From Steromphala cineraria (lineage: Eukaryota > Mollusca > Gastropoda > Trochida > Trochidae): DNA of 64,000 nucleotides. Shown in pieces: positions 12,381-24,300 of the stretch. Under the pieces are notes generated by a model, which had not been told where the DNA came from, searched no databases, and saw only the letters and a program-made list of their open reading frames with translations. Position 1 is the first letter of the stretch. Each line of letters opens with the position of its first letter. The stretch is from positions 32,907,315 through 32,971,314 of the forward strand of contig OU744730.1 of assembly GCA_916613615.1 (NCBI GenBank). The letters run 5' to 3'. Made by a program: the position numbers and the translations under genes.

Positions 12381-15300
12381 GTGAGTTTATCTAGTAGACT
12401 CCACTTTGTTTACAGTTCGTGATAAGTTTGGATTACAAGCTGTCAAAATAAATAGAAATTAAGACAAGCTCAAGAGATTACGCTTTCAAGACAAATGTAG
12501 GTCCAAACTTTATGAAATTAAATATGTGAAGTAGTTTCTCGTTTTTCTATAACGAGCAAATACATTTTTAAAAACTTGTTATCGCATGCAAACAGCAAAT
12601 ATATGAAAACTACATGGAGAAAGAAATTGCCGTGTTACATGAAGCAGATGCTTTAAAGGGGCAGTAGCACGTTTTTAGGGGAAATGTAAGGTGATGTCAG
12701 GAAAATGAAAATATATGGCTCCACATGAAAGACAATTATTTAAAAGAAGCAGTAATTAATCAAATATATAATGTAAAGTTCAGCCATGCGGTTCCTTTTT
12801 CCTTGCATGAAATGAATTAAAGGTGTTCACACAAAAATGGTCGTCAGTGGACTGAATGTGAATCTTTATAATTTGTTCTCTGACTATGGATGATTGGTTT
12901 GTGTTATGAGATTTTTGACACTCTCAAAATAATACATTTAGCAGTTACGTACAATTATCAGAGAAAATTTGAAAATATAAAATTATCAAAAACGTGCTAC
13001 TGCCCCTTTAAATGGATGATTTTTCAGTTTGCAGAAGAATAATCAACGAAATAGTAGAAAAAACTTTGTACGACGATGTGAATGATTGGGTTTGGTTAAC
13101 ATATTCTACTCAAAAGAAAATAAGAAACATTTTGAGTTATCCCCTATATACTTAATACATAAGCGTATGGTAAACGTTATGTATTTTATTATATAAACCC
13201 TATCTTGCTGATATATTGGAATCGAGTACTGCGGGTGACAGTAGCCTAATATTAGGTATGCATACGATTTTGAAAAGACATTTAAAGTTGGTGAACATGA
13301 TAAATACTAATTAAGTGTTCCTTAACTTCTTTTGAGTAGTGTAGACATTTTTAGAGTTCTGATATTGAACATAAATATTGGAAAGCATAATAGAGTAAGA
13401 TGAATATAGAAAATAACCTCATTCAATGGAACCTCTTCCATATTGAACATAAATATTGGAAAGAATAATAGAGTGAGATGAATAATAACCTCATTCAATT
13501 GAACCTCTTTCATATTGAACATAAATATTGGAAAGCATAATAGAGTAAGACGAATAATAACCTCATTCAATGGAACCTCTTCCATATTGAACATAAATAT
13601 TGGAAAGCATAATAGAGTGAGATGAATAATAACCCCATTCAATTTAACCTCTTCAATATTGAACATAAATATTGGAAAGCATAATAGAGTGAGATGAATA
13701 ATAACCTCATTCAATGGAACCTCTTCCATATTGAACATAAATATTGGAAAGCATAATAGAGTAAGATGAATAATAACCCCATTCAATTTAACCTCTTCAA
13801 TATTGAACATAAATATTGGAAAGCATAATAGAGTGAGATGAATAATAACCTCATTCAATGGAACCTCTTCCATATTGAACATAAATATTGGAAAGCATAA
13901 TAGAGTAAGATGAATAATAACCCCATTCAATTTAACCTCTTCAATATTGAACATAAATATTGGAAAGCATAATAGAGTAAGATGAATAATAACCTCATTC
14001 AATTGAACCTCTTCAATATTGAACATAAATATTGGAAAGCATAATAGAGTAAGATGAATAATAACCCCATTCAATTTAACCTCTTCAATATTGAACATAA
14101 ATATTGGAAAGCATAATAGAGTAAGATGAATAATAACCTCATTCAATTGAACCTCTTCAATATTGAACATAAATATTGGAAAGCATAATAGAGTAAGATG
14201 AATAATAACCTCATTCAATTGAACCTCTTCCCAGTTATTCCTGATCCTGGTCCTTAGTTTGTTGGAGAAACGACGGAAAGCCAGGACATGCCGTTGCTGC
14301 GGAGACAGGCCAGGTTTACTTGTGTAAGAGACTTTTCCGGATTTTAATCTTATGATACTTTTCAAGCAAACATTTTCGTTTAAGCGTTTTCTCATAATGA
14401 AGAATGGAAAATATGTAAATCCTTTAATGCACAGTCAGGATTTTCTTTGTTAAGTCCGAGGAGCTTTATTTTTAAGAAGATCCCTCTATTTGTACATTTC
14501 CCAATCTTATTAAAATATGTCCTGTATTGCTACAGTACGTTACGTAGAAGTAATCATATGATCGTGTTTTAATGAGATTCGTATATTTCCTTTAGTTATG
14601 TTTGGCTGCATTGTATGCAAAAGGTCATTTGTAATGATAATGTTCAAATTATCTATTTCATCTTGCATATCCAGGTCAAATGTGACGAGAAGATGACATT
14701 TAGAAATTTGATTTGATATCTAGCAACGTTCTACTCAAAATGTTCAAGTAAAGAGACCATTTTTGACACTAACAACTCATATTTGTATGCCTAATATGGT
14801 ATTTTTTAAATATGGATTTGTCATATGTATTTAGGCACACGCCAGCCGCAATATTTCGTCCTCGATGTGACTTGACTTGAATCTTTATAGTGTCACTTTA
14901 TTGACACAAATGGAATAATGAAATAATTCTTTTAAACAACTGTCAGTATCTCTTAACGAAATAAAACAATCGGCAAGCTTTTGCAAATTCTGTTCCAACA
15001 ATATGAAAGCCCCTTTAAGAAACAATAGTACATGAAAATGGGTGGCGAACCAATTCTATAGTTATAGCGAAAAATGAAAATATCTTTAATGTGGAGAGAC
15101 ATGGTCTTTCGGAATATTACAAAAAAAAGAAAATGACGAATTTTCTTCCTTAAATAACCATTCAGAAATGCCCATCAAAGGTCTAAGCATCCATATGACT
15201 GTTTAGCCAATAAGATGTAGTATTGTCAGCCAAGAACGATATCTCAAGGCAGCATCAAGTATTCACGAGTTCTCTCCCCTAAACTATGAATATCTTAAAC

Positions 15301-18300
15301 TGTTCTTTTAGGTGGATTTATTAAGATAAAAATAACATAACGGAACATCAAATTATAGTACTGAACTTGTTAGGTTGAATCCAGGCTACACATCATAATA
15401 TCATTTTAAAGATGCTGTTTCATACTTGCATGGGGTTCAGGCTGAAATTTAGCTATTGAGAAAAGAAACACATCACTTTGTAGAAAAATCTTTCGTCGAA
15501 ATTTTGATATCATATTTCGATTGTTTAATCAACAATAACATACTTATTTCGACGCCCAAAGCACAGTACCCCTTGTAGAAAGGGCATAGCATTTAACGAA
15601 CCGTCTTTCGGTGACGTAATCATTACGCGTGTAAGATTTACACCGTGTCACAACTAGCGTATTTGCGTTCGATGGGTATCAACTTTGGCAGCAACGAATA
15701 CCTTATTCGGAGAAAAGAAAAGAAAATCTAGTCGTGCGCGACAAAGACAGTTTTCAAGCGTATATTTAGAGACCGGAAGTTGTGAGATGGCCACACTTGA
15801 TTCGCCTTTATGTTGGCTGCCGTTTCCGTAATTTTGGTACATTATCTCATATTTAATGAATTTTGGTCCGATTTTCCCTAGGTTGGTCGCTCAATTTTTC
15901 TAAAAATACAACGAATACATTAAAAAATACTTTTTAAAATATTGCAAGTACGACACAGCATCTTTAATGTGTCCTGTCCCAAACAAATACGCATCACGAA
16001 AATTCAATTTCAAGGATCATGTCTGTGACTTCTTTATAGGATGCAATACGAAGTGTAATTTTTAATGCGTGTTCTATTTCGATGTTAAGAACTCCATTGA
16101 GGACATGTGGAAGAAGAACAACTTAATTTGATATACTAAAATAATGTTTCCTTTATTGTGAAATGACATGTTCATCTTTTTTGCCCACTTCTTTCTCGGA
16201 TGGTTTAAAATACCTCATTTCTGTTCACAACAAAGGTTACAGAAAGATCATCTCCCACTGAACGTAGAAGCCTCAAGAAATTGCAGCTAAGAAGTTTGCA
16301 TTGAGACATTGCTATTTTTTACTTCAAACGTGCCAAGCGGTTTGTATGAAATACAATAAAAAGAAGTACTTATCAAATGTATTTGTTTCTAAACTCAACC
16401 TCTAACAACAGTCCGCACCGTAGAATGTTATGTTTCCACTTTCAAACGATCAAAACCGTGTCATTGATGCAAATCATTTGCCTATGATAAGTTTACTGAA
16501 TTTGTGTCAGAACTCGCTACTCCAGACCACTGTGCAGAGGAAACCCTTCGTTTCACCAAGTTCGTATCCCGGTATGGCAATATTCAGGATTTCAGTCCCC
16601 GAAACAAGGTTGCTTAGAAACATTTATTCCTCACTTGATTGCAATCATTCTGGGACAACTTCAATGCATGTTTTCCCTCCTCTAGACCTGTGAATCTCCT
16701 TGACGGAGATGAAGACAGACTGGCCTATGCTGCAGCCTTCGGGTCCACGGCCAGTAACTGTCTGACTCTCTTCCAGGGCGGGTACATCACGGAGTCCACC
16801 CCCATGTGGTCCCAGGGTACTGTATAAGCTTTGGTGAACTTTTAGGCACTTTCTATCTGCAGTGTATGAAATAAGGCCTGTCCGACAGCCCGGTACTAGT
16901 TACTTTTGGTTTGGACTGGTAACTTTTTGAGCTTTTCTTAAATTTTACCATTGTAATTTACAAAATACCAATTTTGGGCTGGCTACATTTTTAGCTTATT
17001 TCAAACACTGCTATCTGTTGACCTGTCATTAAGATAAGTCAAAGATGATAATCAAATCTTAAAAGAGGGATGTTTATCCGAACATTATTACTATTTTGAT
17101 AAAAATACATAGGGCAGAATCTTTTCATGGTAAAATCCTGATATTAAAAAAACATATACATGTAGGATCACACCAATATTCGAAAATAAAGATTTAGTGG
17201 ATACATTGACCGATCTTGATATAACTTTGCAACAATATTTTATGATGATGGGTTGGAGTTTGACTGGCCTATTTATAATATATACACATCTTATCGATGG
17301 CGGAAAAAACACCTTGCAACTTTCCAAAATCTTATTTGGCACCGATGAATCATATTCTCAAAGCTTTTATCAACTTTGATCCGACTTTTTCTTAGCAATT
17401 CAGAGATTTTGACTTTAAATGGTAATATGATTAATGGATTAATTTGACGTGACCTTTTTGTTTGAGTTTAAACAAACGTCTATCATTGGCATCGTTCTCT
17501 CCGTTTTAGCTCATCTGGCCTGAAAGGCCCGATGAGCTTATGGCATGGTATGGCATGATGTCCCGCGTCCGTCCGTCCGTAAACTTTCAGTCTATGCACT
17601 TTCGACTTCTTCTCAAGGAGCATAAGGCCTGAAACTTTGTGTGAAGACTCCTTGACTAGTGAGGATTGTAAGTTATAGCATGTAACCACTTATAAAGGCC
17701 CCAACCTTAAAACCTATTTTCATCCTTTTCTCCAGAAGCTTAAGGCCTAGAAAGCTGAAACCTTGTCTATAGACTACTAAGTTAGATAAGGAAGATTCTG
17801 TACATTTTGTGACCCTGTGGCCCCATTCTAAGAGGGGAACCTCATTTGCACCACCCTAAATCAAAATTTATATGAAGCCTGATGAGCTACAGAGCCAATG
17901 GCTCTATTTTTTCAGTTCTACTTGCCATGGTTGCTGTCACAGAGATGGGAATTGACTTCTACCCATTCTTCGCCTGTCTAGGCAAACAGAACAGTATTGT
18001 CTGGTCATTTGTAGGATTGGCGTACTCTATTATTTGGTATGATTGTTTTGAATGTACAACAAATCTTCTTCAAAAATATCCAAATTGTTTCTTGTTTTTA
18101 GTGACATTCACGGAAGTTGCTGAGTGTTGTCCGATCTCGCTCTCTCAAAAGAAATGATTGTGAAATGATTGTGAAAATTGTTAATGTTAATAGATGTATA
18201 TCGACTATTAAAGATAAATGCGTTGAAATAATATTCTGGATATTTTGAAAAGTAGTCGATCAATAATGTATATTGCGTTTTTTGCAGGTTTCTGGTTAAC

Positions 18301-21300
18301 CTTGGTCATGTTTTCGAATGTATAGATGATTCAGATTGGGTAGGTATTAATATTCATCAAAAGTATTTTAACCCATAACATAATCGCGCGAGGCATATCT
18401 TTTACCAAAAGAGGCTAAAACATTGTATGTGTTTATTTCAATAGAGCATAGTATTTTAGTGTCTTCAAAAAGGTGGCATAGATATCGTCAGGCCAATGAC
18501 AGGACTTTTATGACTTAGATAAATTATCAACACCTGAATACCTCACCCTCAATTTATATCGAGCCTTGAATCCAGGGTAAAGTTTAGCGTTGGCGCACTT
18601 ACATGCCTCTCAAATTTTTCGTGGTGTCCATTACCCCCACAAGCTTACGGTTTATTTGACCTTTGATTGAATCCACAACTGGTTCATTTAAACATCGCTG
18701 CTAAGCATACCGTCGGCCAGAATAGTTCCGTAAAATAGTACTTGATTAGGTTTTATCTCGTTGTATATCTCGTTATGAATCGCATTCAGATGACCTGTAA
18801 CGTTTTTGTCAATGTAACCGTTAATTACAGGTGTTCCCAGGTGAGCCAATCATGATTCAGTTACCTGTACTCACCTGTCTGCTCTACCTGGTTATCACCT
18901 TTCTCTGGAGGTTCGTGGCTGCTGTACTGGCTGGCTTCAAACATCTAGCAGCGTCTTCGGTATATCCATATATTGAAATTTGCCATAGTTTCCTTAAATG
19001 CGATATGGCGGATCCATAATGGTTGGGGTGATGATTTTGGGAGATCATTCTCTCCCTTTCGGATATTTTGTTAAAATCACAAGCCAGTAAAAAAAATTAA
19101 TATCGGGATCCTGTAGTGGATGGCTTCAAACAACTGGCTGCATCTTCAGTATGTCCATATATTGAAATTTGCCATAGTTTCCTTAAATGCGATATGACGG
19201 ATCCAGAATGGTTGGGGTGATGACTTTGGGAGATCATTCTCTCCCTTTCGGATATTTTGTTAACATCACAAGCAAGTGTAAACATTGAATATCGGGATCC
19301 ACCACAGCTACACATTACTCCTAGAAATATTCATTTCAATCAATTTATGATATTCCATAATTCTATAAAATCATCAATTGAAACCCTATTCGAGGTTTTC
19401 GCATCTGATAATTAAGTTCTGAAAATATGCAAGTATTTCCAAACGAAATATACACAACCAAACAAGTAAGAACCACCCAAAGTTTCAATACTTGAGTGTG
19501 TAAGGTCGGCGTTACATGTGTCCGTATACTAGTGTGTAATGCGTATTCGGCGATGCGTAATGCGTATTCTACACTTTGCACTAAAATAGTAGAAGTTCAT
19601 ACCATGTACGCGTCATGCGTAATGCGTGATGTGCGATGCGTCATGCGTGATCCCTGGAGCGCTCACGGGGAGTCCGAATACGCATCACGCAGGAATATGT
19701 ACACATGGAATGCCAGCGTAATAGTTTTTTCAAATGATATTAATGATGCTTGTCATTGAGGATAGATTATTGGGGTTAAGTATGATCGATAATCTGTCCT
19801 TGTTTTACTTACATGATCATTTTCATACCAATAGACTGATGACGTTGAACTGCTGCATGTATACAGTGATATCAACACGATCAAATTCAAGGTATGACAT
19901 TCTGTATAATATTAATGTGTCAAATGCAATATATATCATAAATTGTATACAGACTCGTCAATTTTCGTCGCATTCTGAGTGAAGAACATACATTTGTATG
20001 ATAATCATTAATACTTAGGTCAAGATATTGAAAGCTATAAAATATTTTTTTCTAGATTTGACATTAATTTAAGCCACTTATTACTATGATTTTTAAAATG
20101 TAATTAACATGTTTCAGAGCACAATACAAGCCAGCGTTTTTAAATAAATGAGATTTCGATTTGTTTGTTGAAGTGTCTCCCTCGTTCATATGAGTTATTT
20201 TATGTATGCTTCTAACACTTCTCTGCTACGTGAGTTTCAATCCCATTTGAATCATTTGAAAACTGAGTGCTAGTAGTTGAAAATCAAAAGTACTTTTAAA
20301 CGTTTTATCTATTAAGTGATCCCATGATAATGAATGTTACCAACCAACCATTTTTAATGTCAGTAATTTTCTCAACAAAGCAAATGTTTTTCCCCAGGCT
20401 AAGTTTCAGCTTAGCAGAAACCACCAGTGTCAACACGTGAAAGAACTGCTCAAAGGGGTTCGTTCTGCTTTACCTTCGTAAGTTTAACTCTGTGAAAGCA
20501 TTTTCACATTATGTTGCAAATATTTCAAGTCAACAAAAAATGTCATTATTATCAAAATTGAAATTTCAAATGAGAGTTGTTGTTACTCAGAGTTCAATAA
20601 ATGTTGAAAGTTATGTGATTAATGATGATTTAGATTTCAAAAACGAATAATCAACGCTATTTCAAGTAAGATGTGGGAAAAAGCTATACATTGACTCTTT
20701 TACTTTTTTTTCATAACTCCATTAAGCTTAAAATATCCTGTTCCTCTGGTTGTTTTGAGTAAATACTGTTTCTATACACTAGTTCCACAATACGATCATC
20801 TTTGTAACCTCTTTTTTCATGATATATATGATTGGTATTTTTTTAAATGTTGCAAAAGTCGATGAATGTTTGAATGAAAGATGTCTACAAATATTCAATG
20901 ATCTCTATGCAATTCTTAATGTTTAAAATGTTTGCAAATTATTTTCAACGAACCTTTCTAACGAACGAAGTTTCTTATTTCTAAGATTAAAGAGATATGC
21001 GTGTCCCAGAGCAACAGATCTTAATTTATTTAGATTGTTCCCAGAATGAACTTTCTTCTATGAACCACACAGGAATTCTGAAATAAGATCGTCCTTCGAA
21101 AAAATAACCTCCAAATTCACCATTCGTTTCAACTGAAGATCTTTATTTCCAGCGTTGAGACAAATGACTCGAGTGTGTGGAGTATCCTATCATATCGCCG
21201 GGACCCGACCTTCCGCTTCTCGCCTCGCATAACCGCCACCGTCACAGTCACATTGCTGTGTTTGTATGAGGTAAGTGCATTTCTCTAATCAATCGAATGA

Positions 21301-24300
21301 CCATATGATGACCATATCACGCACAAACACTTGGTAATGCAACAGGCATAAAGTCAATTGCGCAATACATAATTCGCGTCAGCCCAAAAAACTGGTTAAT
21401 CTAAGGCTTGTAGTGTGTCCTTAACTTTCTGGATCAAACTCTATTGCGGCCTGCTGCTGTTAAACTTGGTTTTCCTTTTAGATAGTTCATAAAGATTGCA
21501 TATTATCTACAATGAAACCATGAATTTTGGCTCTCAGAAACATGGTTTAAAGTAGCCAGTGGTGCGAGTGAAGCCTTTCACCGGAAGTTGGTATGTAAGT
21601 CCACTCACTTCCGGTTTTTTTCAAAATTCAGGTGTGACAAAAACTTAATTAAATTGGTATGGTTTTCATTAGCAATAACATTGATATGACATATATTGAT
21701 TTAAAAAATACTGACATGTATGAGAAAAAGACAACGTTACTGAACATCAACCTCTTTATTTGAACAAAAACGAAACGTCTGTCCAATCTCATTAAATTAA
21801 GATCATAACGTGTGCATTACGTTTCGCTTATGTTAGAATAAATTTGGTACAAATTAATAATATTTTAATGCGATTTGTGTATTTCTGGATAAATATGAAT
21901 AGTTTGTACACAGACAATCTTGCTTCTACTTAATTCACATAATATTATCTATTTCCTGAATATTTATGTCTGTTCCAGTTGGGTTTGATGTCCTTCCTAT
22001 CAGTGGAGAAGCTACTGATATACGTGAGAGAGGCCGTACACAACAGTTCCACGTCGGCCGATATAGTGACAGTGGTCGGGCCAGGCGGGTATAGACAAAT
22101 AAACTTGCTTCTCTCCACTGTGAAAAGTAGGTGCCGTTATGCATCCATTTTGTTCAAAACTTGTTGAAAATAACCATTATGACCATTTATAAATTTACCA
22201 CATGCAGTCTTTTAAAATTAAACCACTGTTTTTTTCTCACATTTAACTAAATACTATTAGTTCCCCGATGTCATTTAACGCCAAAAGAAAATTAAGGCAT
22301 TCGCAACATTTTACATCTTCCAAGGCAAAGTCTAAAACGCCAGTTTCCGAACTACCAGCTTTATGCCTTGCTGCATACCTTTGAGTTTTCTGTGCTTGCT
22401 CTCTAGCTTACTATGAGAGAAAGCAATAGCCCTATCAGAAAGTAACTGGAGGTTGCTGACAATCGCCTGTAGGGGCGCAGATATGCATTTGGCGTTTTAG
22501 GCTTTGTATAGGAAGATGAACATTTTATTGTTATTTCCTTGTTTAAAGAATCACACAAATAAAACAGTGGTTATATGAAGAGTCTCTGCATGTAATTTCA
22601 AAAGGTAAATAATTTTAGAAAAACGTCTACTATAATGTGTATGCGCTTTTACAAAATTGTTCTAATGTTGGTGACCGTGTCACCAATTTGTTCTTTGAAA
22701 GTAGGTCAACACTGACACAAATGAACTGCACGTGTAACGTCTTCTTTCTCATTTGGAACCTGCACCAAATGCACGGGATATTGTACATTGCAAAGTCTCG
22801 TGTTACATGATTTGCACGTGCGATTGGCATGTTTCATTTCAAAACAATTACGGCATGTCATATGTCTCTTAGTCTATTTGTACCAAATTGCATGAAATAC
22901 GTAACTTTATGTTTTAAATCTTCGTTATTTGATCATGTATTTGTTGAGTATAAAATAAATATGTTTTAATAACGAAATACTCTGAAGTACATATTTAATA
23001 TACATGTACCTATGTTTTCAGCGTGTTGGTACGTTGCATTCGGAATTTCATCGTTAGTCATCCTGAAATATATCATCGGCATTTTCATTAGTTATAAGAT
23101 TCAGATGAAGCGACTTATGAGGGGAGACCACTCCTATGTTCCACAACACTGTGTAACCCTTCCACGAAGTAAGATATTGGTACGTGTTATTATTGGTTTT
23201 TTTTAAAGTCGTTGCATTATATTTTATATGTTTCAAAAATAAATTCAGATTTTCAAGTTAAATTTGTATATAACTGGCTGCGCAAGTTAGCTACGCCAGT
23301 AATACAAATTTAACAAGTTTCAAATTGGTTAAAAACGTGTGGACACACTCATTATGAAATGCATTTTTTATTTAAAACAAATCTAGGGGAGACGACTCCC
23401 ATGGTCAAAAGAGGTTCAGCTAAAAATAGAGCAAAGCAGATTTTGTAAAAGAGATGTTAGAATTTTTGCATTGCAAAATATACATACATCCATAATTATG
23501 AAATATTATCTATTGAACAATAATAGTATTGTAAATAAATGTTGTGCTAGACCATAATTCAAAATTGATCTTTTATATTCTTTTAAATATGTTTGTGAGT
23601 GTAGCATTTCATGTTCAAGATTTAACAATTTGACAAAGAATAAAGTGTATCGCTAAAAAAAAAAACATCGTGAAATGAAGCCAATCATCGAAGCTATGAT
23701 CGTGGAATACATTTCTACGACAAAATGCTGTCGTAACTGATAACTTTTATTATGAATTATTTGTAACTCAGAATATGCTCCTCTCCTATCAATCAAGTAG
23801 AAATTTCTTAGCACATATGTTTTCTCTCAATGCTAACGTTTCAAAATGGCGGATGAAACGCGATCGAGTGGTGCCTTTAAATAGATATTTATTTTTTCAG
23901 GCACACAGTCTGATGTATTCAGGATCGCAAATTGCTTACATATTATGGGGTGAGTTATCTCTCGTGTAAACAGATTTATAAATTCAATGTTAGTTGTTGA
24001 TAATTTTTCTTTGAACTAGAAATTAACGATTTTATTATTTAGACAAATATGAAGCGGGCAACAACAACAAAAATGATTCAGTTATTAAAATATTTTTACT
24101 AAACACTGATGACAACTGACAACCAAATACGCGAAAGACGTTAAAATTAGAATTCCATTTTTCATGGACCAATTTTCTTTGCTTAAACAAGGATGTACTT
24201 ATATTGTCAATAAATCTTACTAAAATATCAGTCAAAGCTATATTAAAATGTCTTTCAAATGATAGATCTATCCAGTTACCATGACATCAAATTTGACGAA

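Noticed and set aside
13362..14230. CRISPR-like array
   Set aside because: Direct adjacent 72-bp repeats without unique spacers, in a eukaryotic intron.
13322..14395. 357-residue minus-strand open frame with a repeated 24-residue unit
   Set aside because: It is the translation of a 72-bp minisatellite (a multiple of three), partly antisense to exon 2 of gene 1, with no conserved domain.
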